A stretch of DNA of 64,000 bases from Candidatus Neomarinimicrobiota bacterium (lineage in GTDB: Bacteria > Fidelibacterota > JAANXI01). Each line of letters opens with the position of its first letter. Position 1 is the stretch's first letter. Positions 8,087 through 17,023 of the stretch are shown one piece after another. The notes beneath the pieces are model-generated. The model worked only from the letters and a program-made list of their open reading frames with translations, was not told the DNA's origin and did no database searches. The stretch lies in NCBI GenBank assembly GCA_021734025.1, contig JAIPJS010000004.1, forward strand, positions 186,001-250,000. Reading direction: 5' to 3'. The translations under genes were made by a program, and so were the position numbers.

Positions 8087-8166
8087 GTGGTTTTGGCATA
8101 ACCGATAGTGGGATACCGCTGGTCTTTACTGTATCTTTGGGAAAATGACAGGAAAACTGAAAATAA

Positions 8167-9096
8167 ATGCATGAAATCATTGTCACAGAACTACCCCCGG
8201 TGACTGACGAGGTAAAGGGATGCTGGTTCAATGGGTATCCCGTCCACCAGGGCTATAACGAAGACAGCCTGAATTATGCCACTGTATATGCCAATGAACA
8301 GGGGATAATTCCGGATCAGGAGGTGTTGCAATCGGACTGGAACCGACTGGTTGAGACGCTTCGTGATGCCGGGTTTCCAGTCCATATTGTACCGTTTCCA
8401 GAAAAATTGAACCGACCGGACTGCTTGTACCACGATGCGGTATTCAACCGTGATTCCGGCATGATGTTCAACGGCTACTGGATTCAGGGAAATTTCAGTG
8501 CCCGCGGACGGGAAGTGGAAGCCGATGTGTATGCAGAGATTATTCCGGAGATGTTCGATAAAGAACTGATCACCCTGCCGGAGGAGGCGTTTCTCGAATT
8601 CGGAGAAGTCTTTTTTCTTGAGACCGAGGAAGGCACCTATTACTTCGGCGGGCTGTCGCGTTCCAACCGGAAAGGGCACGAGTTTGTCAGGGATATCGTG
8701 CAACCGGATCATTACTTTTTACTTCGGTCCATCGGCTATCACCTGGATACCGTCTTCACGCCAGTCTGGGGACCAGAGAATACGCTGGACGCCATCATTA
8801 TCGCGCCGGATCTCATCTACCAGGAGAGCCTGGATCTGCTGGAATCGCTTGGCATGGAGATCATCGAGATCGAGACCATCGATTCCTCCGGCGAGGGAAA
8901 GGAGCTCGGCGACTATGCCGTAAACGCACTGGTGGCACCTGGCATCCTGGTAAACTGCTGCGAATTTCAAACGCCGGGAGTCGAGGAGCGATTACACGAT
9001 CTCGGCATTCAACGATATATAACGCCGCTGACCTATTTTAAATACGCCGGCGGCTCGGTACACTGCCTGACGAATGAAGTCTATCCGGAAGTATAA
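8167..9096 (+). CDS. DDAH/arginine-deiminase-superfamily guanidino hydrolase
   Basis: 309 residues of the pentein fold. Family residues are in place: DAVFNRD near 90-96, EFGEVFFLE near 144-152, the catalytic His in GYHLDTVF (His 192) and the nucleophile Cys in GGSVHCLTNEV (Cys 300). DDAH enzymes hydrolyse methylated arginines to citrulline; related members act on arginine or other guanidines, so the substrate is open. The 3' end overlaps prmA by 23 bp, indicating one transcript. Confidence 0.8.
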   Translation: MHEIIVTELPPVTDEVKGCWFNGYPVHQGYNEDSLNYATVYANEQGIIPDQEVLQSDWNRLVETLRDAGFPVHIVPFPEKLNRPDCLYHDAVFNRDSGMMFNGYWIQGNFSARGREVEADVYAEIIPEMFDKELITLPEEAFLEFGEVFFLETEEGTYYFGGLSRSNRKGHEFVRDIVQPDHYFLLRSIGYHLDTVFTPVWGPENTLDAIIIAPDLIYQESLDLLESLGMEIIEIETIDSSGEGKELGDYAVNALVAPGILVNCCEFQTPGVEERLHDLGIQRYITPLTYFKYAGGSVHCLTNEVYPEV

Positions 9097-10024
9097 ACTC
9101 GTGCAGCAGAACAATCCTGAAGAAACCAACGCGCCGGACTGGATTGAAATCCGGTTTCCCATTGATTCGGTACCGGATGAATTACTGGAAACCGTTGAAG
9201 AGACCCTCACGGAGTATTGTGGCGGTAGCGAAACGCTGGAGGAGAATAACAATGAAATTATCCGCGGGTATCTGCCGGCCATAGATTCCGGACGCGCAGA
9301 CCTCACTCGTCTCATGCAGGAGTTCGATGAGATTGCACGCAGAAACGGGTTGGAATCCAATTTGATCTCCGGAAAGGTCGTGACCCGGACTATCCGGAAT
9401 ACGGACTGGGCAGCGAACTGGAAACAGTATTACAAGCCCGAGCGCATTGGGAACAACTTTATCGTCTATCCATCCTGGGAAAAACCGGAGGACCTGCAGT
9501 CAGATGACATTCTTATCCAGCTCGATCCCGGCCAGGCCTTCGGCACCGGACAGCATGAGTCTACGCAGTTGTGCCTCTGTATCCTGGAAGAACTGGACAT
9601 CAATAATTGGCATATCGCTGATGTGGGATGTGGCTCCGGAATTCTGTCCATTGCTGCTGCGTTGGGGGGTGCCAAAGATGTGTATGGCGCTGATATCGAT
9701 GGAGTTGCTGTAGAAACAGCCACGGAAAACTCGCGAAGAAATGGAGTCGCGAGTCAACTGCAATTCCGCACAGGATCAACGGATGCATTGAGAAATGCGG
9801 CACCGTACGATCTTGTATTCGCGAATATCATCTCTCAGGTACTGATGGATATCGGCGCGGAGCTGCGATCTCTCGCCAAACCCGGCGGACTGCTGATTTG
9901 GAGCGGCATTCTTTACGAAGAAGCCAGAGAACTTGAAGAATATATCGATTCCCTCGGAATGATCATTGAAGAACGCAAGCGGGATGGTAAATGGGTTGGA
10001 TATCTGTTAAAAGCACAGTGTTAA
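9074..10024 (+). CDS. prmA: Ribosomal protein L11 methyltransferase
   Basis: 316 residues. The N-terminal substrate-recognition domain (about 1-120) is followed by the class I SAM domain with the PrmA signatures DPGQAFGTGQHEST near 152-165, DVGCGSGILSIAAALGGA near 183-200 and FANIISQVLMDI near 250-261. It trimethylates L11 in related bacteria. The start ATG lies inside the upstream DDAH-like gene, so the two are co-translated. Repeats follow the stop. Confidence 0.9.
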   Translation: MKSIRKYKLVQQNNPEETNAPDWIEIRFPIDSVPDELLETVEETLTEYCGGSETLEENNNEIIRGYLPAIDSGRADLTRLMQEFDEIARRNGLESNLISGKVVTRTIRNTDWAANWKQYYKPERIGNNFIVYPSWEKPEDLQSDDILIQLDPGQAFGTGQHESTQLCLCILEELDINNWHIADVGCGSGILSIAAALGGAKDVYGADIDGVAVETATENSRRNGVASQLQFRTGSTDALRNAAPYDLVFANIISQVLMDIGAELRSLAKPGGLLIWSGILYEEARELEEYIDSLGMIIEERKRDGKWVGYLLKAQC

Positions 10025-10025
10025 T

Positions 10026-10215
10026 GTGTTCCAGTGTTCAAGTTGAAAATCGTGTTATTGTGTTAGCGTGTTACAGTGTTATTGTTAAACCGTCACGAGT
10101 CGTGAGTCCACAGTCCTCTGACTAAAAGTCGGGATTGTTTGTTGTTGGTTGTTCCGTTGTAAGTCGTAGAGTCTGGTTCAGTGTATTCGGTGTTTTTCAG
10201 TGTTAATACTTTTCT
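10026..10215. repeat. Composite short-period repeat (family B), copy 2
   Basis: Starts 2 bp after the prmA stop. Octamers read GTGTTCCA, GTGTTCAA, an irregular unit, GTGTTATT, GTGTTAGC, GTGTTACA, GTGTTATT, then GTTAAACC-GTCA. A TTGTTTGTTGTTGGTTGTTC module (about 10136-10155) and a TTCAGTGTATTCGGTGTTTTTC module follow. The same order recurs near 58.4 kb. The gap to the acyl-CoA dehydrogenase stop holds no gene. Confidence 0.75.
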
Positions 10216-10281
10216 GTTTGTAATTAGCGGTCATCTGGTCCGGGAGGAGCCGCCTTCCGGCGCGCGCCATTCTTTCCCGAT

Positions 10282-12162
10282 TCAAATCAGATTCGTCTTT
10301 GACTCCGGTGCCAGACTTTGCCCTTCTTTTAGGTTCAGTCCCACCGAGCCCTCCTCCAGCCAGTCGTATTTGCTGTCCAGCACATCTCTGGCAAATGCGT
10401 ACTTTTGCACGTCATCGTTAGACCAGAGTGCTTTAAAAAGTGACGTAATCCGCCGCCGGGCATTGCGACAAAAAAGGTCCGCCACGTCCAGCACATTTTT
10501 GTGGCCTGCCTTGTTCATCTTTGTGGCCCGGCTGATGGTGGCGGTCATGGCAAAGATTTCGGCACCGATGTCCACTGCACGGAACAGAAACGCCTGCTTG
10601 TACTCCAGTTTGCCCCCATAGCGCACCATCCCGTGAAACATTTCCCGGGAGAGTTTGCGAGTTGCCCGGTTCACGAACCGCATATGCCTGGCCAGCTCTC
10701 CGAACTGACCATATCGCGGCCAGTGTCCCCAGCCCAGCCATCTGGTGGGATACCAGTAGGCATAAAACGCGCCGATTTTCGGTAATTGCGCCAGCTTTTC
10801 GCCAAAGCTCTTGTCCGGATCCACAATATCCCCCGCGACTTCCAAATGCTTGTCAACGGCCTCCCTGGCGATGAACAGCCGCATAATTTCGCTGCTGCCC
10901 TCGAAAATGGTATTAATCCGGGAATCCCGGAGGATGCGCTCCGCAGGAATGGGCGCCTCTCCGCGCTCTCGCAGGGAATCGGCTGTTTCGTAACCCCGGC
11001 CGCCGCGGATCTGCATCAGATCGTCGGCAATGCGCCATCCGGCTTCGGTATTGTAGAGTTTAGCCACCGCTGCCTCCAGCCGGATGTCCACTTCCTGATC
11101 CGCCATGGCCGCAGCCAAATCGATGACTGATTCCATAGCGAACAGATCGGCAGCCATGTCCGCAATCTTCTGGGCGATAGCTTCGTGGTGACCCACCGGG
11201 CGTCCCCACTGCACCCGTTCATTCGACCAGCGTCTGGCAATCTCCAGACAGGTTTTCGCCGCACCGACCGCCGATGCTGGCAATGCCAGACGACCGGTAT
11301 TCAACGTGGTGAGAGCGATTTTCAAACCTCTGCCGCGTTCCCAGAGAAGGTTCTGCCTTGGGACTCTCACATCGTTAAAGGTAATGACGCCGTTTTCGAT
11401 GCCGTGGAGCCCCATAAAGTGACACCGGTGCTCCACGGTGACGCCCTCCCAGTCCGACTCCACGATGAAGGCGGAAATTTTACCATCATCCTCGTGAGCG
11501 GCCATTACTACCATCACGCCGGCAATCGTACCGTTGGTCGTCCACAGTTTTTCCCCGTTCATGATGAAATCTCCACCGTCGGTTTCCCGGACGGTCGTCT
11601 TCAGACTCGCAGGATCGGATCCGACTTCCGGCTCGGTGAGGGCAAACGCGGAGACCTCATCTTTGGCAACTCTCGGCAGGTACTTTTTCTTTTGCTCCTC
11701 GGTACCAAACAGCTTCAGCGGTTGTGGTACCCCGATGGACTGATGTGCCGAGAGTAGCGCCGTCAGGCTTCCGTCGGCGCTGGTGACCAGTTTCATAACC
11801 TCGTTATACTGCGCCTGCGACAGGCCAAGCCCGCCGTATTCCTCGCTGACCTTCATCCCGAAGGCGCCCATCTCGCTGAGGCGGTCGTAATATTTGTCCG
11901 GCACCTTGTACTCCCGGTCAATCTTGTCCGAGTCCACCTCGTATTGCAGGAAGGACTTCATTTCATCATAGAATTCTTTGAACTCCGGCTCTTCTGTGCC
12001 CTCCAGGTCAGGAAACGGGTGGACTAAGTCCAGATCCAGCCTGCCTAAAAAAATTTCCCGGAGAAAGCTGGGATGCTCCCAGGTAGACTCCCGGGATTCT
12101 TCCGCGACTTTCCGGGATTGGGCTTCGGATGTTTGGTGGGATCTATTGGACGAGGTACTCAT
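10282..12162 (-). CDS. Acyl-CoA dehydrogenase with long C-terminal extension
   Basis: 626 residues, longer than the usual ~380-400. The ACAD core runs about residues 60-440: [19 protein letters not shown] (FAD/substrate loop), KLWTTNG, the C-terminal helical domain with [20 protein letters not shown], and the active-site neighbourhood [20 protein letters not shown] with the Glu usually serving as base. A further ~170 residues form a helical tail as in VLCAD/ACAD9-like enzymes. It oxidises acyl-CoA and passes electrons to EtfBA (encoded at 4.4-6.1 kb); chain length is unknown. Confidence 0.88.
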   Translation of the reverse strand: MSTSSNRSHQTSEAQSRKVAEESRESTWEHPSFLREIFLGRLDLDLVHPFPDLEGTEEPEFKEFYDEMKSFLQYEVDSDKIDREYKVPDKYYDRLSEMGAFGMKVSEEYGGLGLSQAQYNEVMKLVTSADGSLTALLSAHQSIGVPQPLKLFGTEEQKKKYLPRVAKDEVSAFALTEPEVGSDPASLKTTVRETDGGDFIMNGEKLWTTNGTIAGVMVVMAAHEDDGKISAFIVESDWEGVTVEHRCHFMGLHGIENGVITFNDVRVPRQNLLWERGRGLKIALTTLNTGRLALPASAVGAAKTCLEIARRWSNERVQWGRPVGHHEAIAQKIADMAADLFAMESVIDLAAAMADQEVDIRLEAAVAKLYNTEAGWRIADDLMQIRGGRGYETADSLRERGEAPIPAERILRDSRINTIFEGSSEIMRLFIAREAVDKHLEVAGDIVDPDKSFGEKLAQLPKIGAFYAYWYPTRWLGWGHWPRYGQFGELARHMRFVNRATRKLSREMFHGMVRYGGKLEYKQAFLFRAVDIGAEIFAMTATISRATKMNKAGHKNVLDVADLFCRNARRRITSLFKALWSNDDVQKYAFARDVLDSKYDWLEEGSVGLNLKEGQSLAPESKTNLI

Positions 12163-12296
12163 AGTTTGCCTCCCGCGTTTAGGTCAGCCGGCGGTCATAG
12201 ATGCGCCGTTAAGCACAAAATATGACTCAGGAGGGAATATTTCCAGATGAGGGTGTGATCGGGGTTACAGGGAGTGGGGGAGCAGGGGGAGCAAAA

Positions 12297-12475
12297 TCCC
12301 ACCAGTCATCCTGAGCGAGCGGAGCGAGTCGTCCCGGAGGGATTCCTTTGGGGAAGGATTTCGTAAATTACACTCTGGAGGTTCCTTCACGAGATCCCTT
12401 CTCCGGGAGGAGTCTCTGTTGAGACGCTCATCCGGCAGCCGCCGGATTCGGTCGGAATGACACTTCCCTTACACA
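12297..12475. repeat. Mosaic intergenic repeat (family A), copy 2
   Basis: One of the fullest copies: TCATCCTGAGCGAGCGGAGC, GGATTCCTTTGGGGAAGGAT, GGTTCCTTCACGAGATCC, CTCCGGGAGGAGTCTC, CATCCGGCAGCCGCCGGAT and TCGGTCGGAATGAC in series. Several parts are palindromic. It lies between the acyl-CoA dehydrogenase start and the stop of a minus-strand rhodanese gene. Confidence 0.8.
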
Positions 12476-12492
12476 ATACCCTAAAAGGGAAC

Positions 12493-12960
12493 TCAGTCTT
12501 TGCGATTCGGCGGCGGGGTGTCACTGCCGGCTGGCCGACCGAATTCCGCATTCCATCGACGCATACCGCCCTCCATGTTATAGATATTGTCAAAACCCTG
12601 CTTATGGAGAAATTCCGCCGCGCGCCGGCTCCGGTTGCCCGAACGACAGTAGAGAATGATATCTTTGCCGGACTTCTGGTACTGTTCCAGTTCATGGTAC
12701 TGAATATCCAGGTTTTGGATCGGATACAGCGGTGCATTTTCCAGGTGTCCCAGCTGCCCTGTGTACTCCTGCGTCCTTCGCACATCGATGAGCACATAAT
12801 CGTTTTCGCCCGACTCCATCCGTTCCTTCACTTCCTGGACGGAGAGATTTTTAAAACTCCCCTGTTGGGCAAAGCTCGTGTACACGATAGCACCCAGTAC
12901 GACTAGTGATCCGACGGTGAGCAGTACATTTCGTATATAGTATTTGGTCTTTTTGGACAT
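12493..12960 (-). CDS. Membrane-anchored rhodanese-like protein
   Basis: 155 residues. An N-terminal signal-anchor (about residues 10-30, VLLTVGSLVVLGAIVYTSFA) precedes one rhodanese domain (about 38-140). The active-site loop is CRSGNRS (Cys near 110), a complete six-residue loop typical of sulfurtransferases. It would act outside the membrane, moving sulfane sulfur. Last gene of a four-gene minus-strand run that begins with another rhodanese. Confidence 0.85.
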   Translation of the reverse strand: MSKKTKYYIRNVLLTVGSLVVLGAIVYTSFAQQGSFKNLSVQEVKERMESGENDYVLIDVRRTQEYTGQLGHLENAPLYPIQNLDIQYHELEQYQKSGKDIILYCRSGNRSRRAAEFLHKQGFDNIYNMEGGMRRWNAEFGRPAGSDTPPPNRKD

Positions 12961-12974
12961 AGAGCTCTCTCGGT

Positions 12975-13544
12975 TTATTCGGTTTTCCGAAACAGAATTT
13001 CGTAGTGTGAATTGTTGAGCATATCCTCTTTTTTCACAGCGAATCCGTATGATACAAATTTGTCGATTACGGTTGATTTGGGCACCCGATGCGCCTTCGG
13101 CGGCCCATCCTCTTCCTCCTGGGGAATCCAGTCGTTAAAATACACGCGGCCACCTGATTTGAGCACCCGGTGAATCTCTTTCACAAAGGCATCCGGCTCA
13201 TGGAGTTCGTGGTACAGATTGGTCATTATCGCCCAGTCAAACTCATCGTCCTCCACCGGAAATTCGGATTCCTCCGAAATTCTGTATTCCACATTTTCCG
13301 GCACTCCCAGTGATGTCGCCTTGTCGACCATCCCCTTCAGGATATCGATACCGATAACAAATCCGTCCAGTTTTACCAGCTGTGCAGCTGCCCGGGTATA
13401 GAAGCCGGTGCCGGAACCGATATCCAGCACCCGGTCTCCCTGGGAAACCCCGGCAAGTTTCAGACGTGTTTTGGGCTTATAATCCGTATACCGCTGCTGC
13501 TTTTCCAATTTTGCCGCTTTTTTTTCCGCGAATTTATATGCCAT
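12975..13544 (-). CDS. Class I SAM-dependent methyltransferase
   Basis: 189 residues with the UbiE/Methyltransf_11 pattern: VLDIGSGTGFYTRAAAQL (motif I, about residues 40-57), the acidic IGIDILKGM (about 68-76), FDWAIMTNLYHELHEPDAFV (about 104-123) and LKSGGRVYFNDW (about 131-142). The substrate cannot be predicted. It is 14 bp upstream of the membrane-anchored rhodanese gene, so sulfur or metal(loid) methylation is conceivable but only inference. Confidence 0.8.
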   Translation of the reverse strand: MAYKFAEKKAAKLEKQQRYTDYKPKTRLKLAGVSQGDRVLDIGSGTGFYTRAAAQLVKLDGFVIGIDILKGMVDKATSLGVPENVEYRISEESEFPVEDDEFDWAIMTNLYHELHEPDAFVKEIHRVLKSGGRVYFNDWIPQEEEDGPPKAHRVPKSTVIDKFVSYGFAVKKEDMLNNSHYEILFRKTE

Positions 13545-13592
13545 TATAGTGTCGCCTTTTTCTCTGGTATTCTATCGATAACTAGTAGTTGT

Positions 13593-14432
13593 TTACACTA
13601 CCGTTCGCTCCTCTTTAATGAACGTATTTAGAGTAGATGACAATACAGAAGTTACAACAAAATCACCATTCCAGTTGTTCCAGGTCACCGGCAGGATTTT
13701 TATACCGGTGCTGGTAATGAACGCCTCATCCATAGTATCGACTTCTTCCCTGCGGATAAGCGTCTCTTCAACCGGAATATCTTCCCGCCGGGCAACCTCA
13801 ATAACCGCATCCCGCATGGTTCCTGGCAATATTCCCAGGGAAGTCGGCGGCGTTAATACTGTACCCTCTCTTACGTAGAATATATTCCGGATACCGCCCT
13901 CTGTGATATAACCGTCCGCATTGTACATGACCGGCTCAAAGGCGCCAGCCTCCTGGGCATCCATCTTCGCCAGCATGTTACCTAGATAATTCAGCGATTT
14001 CACCGCCGGATGCCGGCGGATCAACGGATATTTCGTCTCGTCCAGATAGACTATCTTAGCCGGAGGATCCGGGAGCTGCGATGGCGCCTTGTGCGTGATG
14101 TAAATGCTATTCAAACCGGTGTGTTCCCACGGCATTCCGGTATAAATCCCCCGGGTTATGATGATTCTAATAACCGCCTCCCGCAGGGAATTTCTCCGAA
14201 CATACTCCCGGACTAGTTCAGCGATCTCTCCCTGGGATTCGTTTGACCTGATTCGAATCATTTTTAGTCCCTGGAACATCCGTTCCAGGTGATCATCCAG
14301 GCGAAACAGGCCTCCCCCTTCCAGCGCCACCGTTTCAAAAATGCCGTCACCCCGGAGAAAGCCGGCATCGTGCAGAGAGATCGCGGCCTGTTCCGCATCA
14401 ACCCATTTCCGGTTAATGTAATACTCAGCCAT
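13593..14432 (-). CDS. Class IV PLP aminotransferase/aminodeoxychorismate lyase family
   Basis: 279 residues of fold-type IV. The opening YYINRKWVDAEQAAISLHD and GDGIFETVAL are family hallmarks. The PLP lysine is in HPAVKSLNYLGNM (near 142-154), and the phosphate-binding region reads ITEGGIRNIFYV (near 178-189). Members include branched-chain transaminase, D-amino acid transaminase and PabC; length and motifs do not separate these. The start codon is 2 bp from the upstream rhodanese stop, so it is co-transcribed. Confidence 0.85.
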   Translation of the reverse strand: MAEYYINRKWVDAEQAAISLHDAGFLRGDGIFETVALEGGGLFRLDDHLERMFQGLKMIRIRSNESQGEIAELVREYVRRNSLREAVIRIIITRGIYTGMPWEHTGLNSIYITHKAPSQLPDPPAKIVYLDETKYPLIRRHPAVKSLNYLGNMLAKMDAQEAGAFEPVMYNADGYITEGGIRNIFYVREGTVLTPPTSLGILPGTMRDAVIEVARREDIPVEETLIRREEVDTMDEAFITSTGIKILPVTWNNWNGDFVVTSVLSSTLNTFIKEERTVV

Positions 14433-14434
14433 CC

Positions 14435-14761
14435 TCAGTACCTCGGAATTTCCGGATCAACACGATTGGAGTAGGCATCGATACCGCCCTGGAGATTGAA
14501 CACATTCTCGTATCCCCGCTTCATGAGAATCTGCGTCGCAAAAAAACTCCGCTGACCGGTATGGCAGTATACCACAATCGTCTCATCCTCATCCGCGTCG
14601 ATGTCAGCGCTCTGAATATTTTGTACCGGAATCAATTCTGCGCCGTCTATATTGCAGTAGTCCCACTCCCGCTTTTCCCGCACGTCGATGAGTTTCACTC
14701 CTCCGGACTTCTGCATCTCCTTCAGCTCTTCGGGAGTTATCTGTTTGACCCTTGTATTCAT
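14435..14761 (-). CDS. Single-domain cytoplasmic rhodanese
   Basis: About 108 residues from the ATG at 14761 (a GTG at 14827 would add 22). Rhodanese domain with active-site loop CHTGQRS (Cys near 69 from the ATG start) and KLIDVREKREWDYCNIDGA before it. No signal peptide. First gene of the run rhodanese - PLP enzyme - methyltransferase - membrane rhodanese, with 2-, 48- and 14-bp gaps. Confidence 0.85.
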   Translation of the reverse strand: MNTRVKQITPEELKEMQKSGGVKLIDVREKREWDYCNIDGAELIPVQNIQSADIDADEDETIVVYCHTGQRSFFATQILMKRGYENVFNLQGGIDAYSNRVDPEIPRY

Positions 14762-14986
14762 ATGCTCTGGTTCCCTTGAAAATTCATATAGCATTTTCTC
14801 TATAAAATAATTTAGATGTTTTTTCACAAAGAATAAACAACGGTAAAACCGGTATTAGGCTTAATCCTCACCCCTGGAATGAAATTCCAAGGCTATTCGC
14901 TCGGGTTCGCACTTCACCAGAGGAAACATTGCTGGTCAAGCAGGTACTAATTTTTTTATCAGCTGTCATCACCTCAATCTGCGTTA

Positions 14987-15838
14987 TCAGCGTGTTATAT
15001 TTTTCAATCTTTGCCCGTATCGTTCAATCTTCCTCTGATACTCCTCGGCCACCGGCTTATCCCGCTTTTCGGCGCCCTGGTGCAAAATTTCCAGCTTTTC
15101 GATCAATTCTTTATACAGCGCTCTTTTCCATTCCACTGGAAGATCCTTGTCAGCGTGCTTTTCCATGGCCTGCACCCGCCAGCGATCCATGCCCCAATAT
15201 TGGGCAGAAAGCTGATCCTGGTGTCCGCCGTATCTCGTTAAGAGCGGTTCGTCAAGCAGTCCGATGGGATAGTGCACCAGTACCCGGAGCCAGAAGTCGT
15301 AATCCTCGCAGGCCGGCATGGATTCGTCGAAGTAACCGATTTCATCGAAGATTGGTCGATGAATCACCGCCGCCGACGGGCTCACCAGGCAGAGTTTCAG
15401 GCTTTCGGTAAAAATCCGCCCACCCTTTTTCCGGTGAATATCACGCTTGTTGACGCGCTTCCCGTTTCGCACCCATATTTCGTTACACTGGGATACCTCT
15501 AACTCAGGATGTACCTTATGATACTTCACCTGGCGCTCCAGCTTCTCCGGCATCCATTCGTCGTCGGAGTCCAGGAGTGCAATCCATCTGCTTTCACTAT
15601 TTTTAATTGCCGTATTCCGTGCTGTGGACACACCATTGTTATCGGGATGTGTGAAAACCCGGATGAGATCGGGATTGGACTGGTGGTATTTTTCCAATAC
15701 TGCGGTGGTACCGTCAGTGGAACCGTCGTCGGTGACAAGGATTTCTTTGGGCGGATACGTTTGGTTCAGGACTGAGTTGAGGGCGCGCTGTACTTTGTCC
15801 GGACGGTTATAGACCGGGATGACGACAGCTATATCCAT
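14987..15838 (-). CDS. Family 2 glycosyltransferase
   Basis: 283 residues. GT-A fold with IAVVIPVYNRPDKVQRALNS at the N-terminus, VTDDGSTDGT (near 35-44), the metal-binding DXD equivalent LLDSDDEW (near 88-95) and the acceptor-side CEDYDFWLRVL near 178-188. The C-terminal ~60 residues are helical and charged. It likely adds a sugar to a surface glycan; donor and acceptor unknown. It starts immediately after the nucleosidase-like stop, so the pair is co-transcribed, which is an odd pairing. Confidence 0.85.
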   Translation of the reverse strand: MDIAVVIPVYNRPDKVQRALNSVLNQTYPPKEILVTDDGSTDGTTAVLEKYHQSNPDLIRVFTHPDNNGVSTARNTAIKNSESRWIALLDSDDEWMPEKLERQVKYHKVHPELEVSQCNEIWVRNGKRVNKRDIHRKKGGRIFTESLKLCLVSPSAAVIHRPIFDEIGYFDESMPACEDYDFWLRVLVHYPIGLLDEPLLTRYGGHQDQLSAQYWGMDRWRVQAMEKHADKDLPVEWKRALYKELIEKLEILHQGAEKRDKPVAEEYQRKIERYGQRLKNITR

Positions 15839-16519
15839 CTATGCCAGGAGACGGCTTTTATGTTCCTGCAGATACTCCAGGAAGCCGTACATCAGATCGC
15901 TCAAATCATGCGTGGCGTCTTCCAGATTGGCCATAAAATCCTTTATTGCGAACTCGTCGGCGTTGTCACTCACATACTTCATCGAGATAAACGGTATGGC
16001 GTATTCCCCGGCGACTTCCGCCAAACTGAAGCACTCCATATCCACAACCTGGGCGGTGGTCTCTCTGTAGATAGTCCGCCGCTGTTGTTCATCGGTCACA
16101 GCTTTGTCAGTAGAGTAGATTGGTCCCCGGAAATACGGGCGCTTCAAAGTCACCAGATACTCAATACAGTGGTCGCTCCAGATGGTGTCCAGCGCAATGG
16201 TATCCCCGCCGTTTGAGGCGGCTTCCGTGCCGACGACGAGGTCTTCGACTGTCCGATCCGGATGAATTGCGCCGCTCGTGCCAAAATTAATCAGGAGATC
16301 CGGACGAATATCATCATCGGAGAGCTGTTTCAGCGTATTTCCCATACTCTTTCGGGCGTTCTCCATGCCGATCCCGGTGCGCACCAGTCGAACGGCGCTA
16401 TGCCCGGTCTCCAGCAGATAGACCTTCCCGTGTCCATTATTGTAACTCTCCTCAACCGAAAATTTGGCTTTAAACGGGTCCAGTTCCAGCTGGTGTGCCA
16501 CTGCGATCACGATATTCAT
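15839..16519 (-). CDS. Nucleoside phosphorylase-superfamily (MTA/SAH nucleosidase-like)
   Basis: 226 residues of the PNP_UDP_1 fold: NIVIAVAHQLELDPF at the start, TGIGMENARKSM near 48-59, LLINFGTSGAIHPDRTVEDL near 75-94, and the ribose-binding VVDMECFSLAEVAGEYAIPF near 158-177 (the Met-Glu pair). SMKYVSDNAD near 180-189 supplies the base-binding Asp region. It cleaves N-glycosidic bonds of a nucleoside; a true Pfs/MTAN assignment is not certain. It overlaps no neighbour; the glycosyltransferase follows without a gap. Confidence 0.75.
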   Translation of the reverse strand: MNIVIAVAHQLELDPFKAKFSVEESYNNGHGKVYLLETGHSAVRLVRTGIGMENARKSMGNTLKQLSDDDIRPDLLINFGTSGAIHPDRTVEDLVVGTEAASNGGDTIALDTIWSDHCIEYLVTLKRPYFRGPIYSTDKAVTDEQQRRTIYRETTAQVVDMECFSLAEVAGEYAIPFISMKYVSDNADEFAIKDFMANLEDATHDLSDLMYGFLEYLQEHKSRLLA

Positions 16520-16625
16520 ATACGATTTCCCGGAATGAAATTAGTTTGCCTCACAACGGAGATAAGTTTAGAACGGAACGCCCCGATTTGCAAGGGGAGT
16601 ATTAATTTCACCACCAGACAATAGC

Positions 16626-16932
16626 CTCACCAGTCATCCTGAACGGAGTCCGATTTATCGGAGGCGCCGTCCCAAGGGGATCCTTTCAAGGGTCGCCGAC
16701 GGTTTAGAAATGAAACTGAATTCACCGCCACCGACGCCGAGAGCGATCGGCGGTGGAATATGTTCGGCTTCAACTGAGATTCCAAGGGTGCCTAAGGTAG
16801 CCTCGCAATCTTATTACGAGGCGAGAAGAGCATATTTATGGGTCAGGAGGTTCCTTCACGAGATTCCTCCTCCGGGAGGAGTCTCTGGTGAGACACTCAT
16901 CCGGCAGCCGCCGGACTCGGTCGGAATGATTC
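16626..16932. repeat. Mosaic intergenic repeat (family A), copy 3
   Basis: Pieces seen: CAGTCATCCTGAACGGAGTC, CCAAGGGGATCCTTTCAAGG, GTCGCCGACGG, an AGCCTCGCAATCTTATTACG-type hairpin (about 16798-16821), AGGTTCCTTCACGAGATTCC, CTCCGGGAGGAGTCTC and CATCCGGCAGCCGCCGG, ending TCGGTCGGAATGA. It fills the gap between the nucleosidase start and the ppdK stop; no gene is present. Confidence 0.8.
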
Positions 16933-16968
16933 TGTTTGTTTACCTGAACACCCGAACACTCTAAATAC

Positions 16969-16997
16969 AAAAAGCCACCTCGGAAAGGTGGCTTTTT
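16969..16997 (-). terminator. Bidirectional-looking terminator after ppdK
   Basis: AAAAAGCCACCT - CGGA - AGGTGGCTTTTT forms a strong stem with T runs in both directions. On the minus strand it lies 27 bp after the ppdK stop and is the natural end of that transcript. Confidence 0.85.
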
Positions 16998-17023
16998 GTA
17001 TTACTGCTTTTATGTAACTGATC

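Noticed and set aside
14929-15411. 160-codon frame opposite the glycosyltransferase
   Set aside because: Antisense shadow; the opposite strand has complete GT2 motifs.
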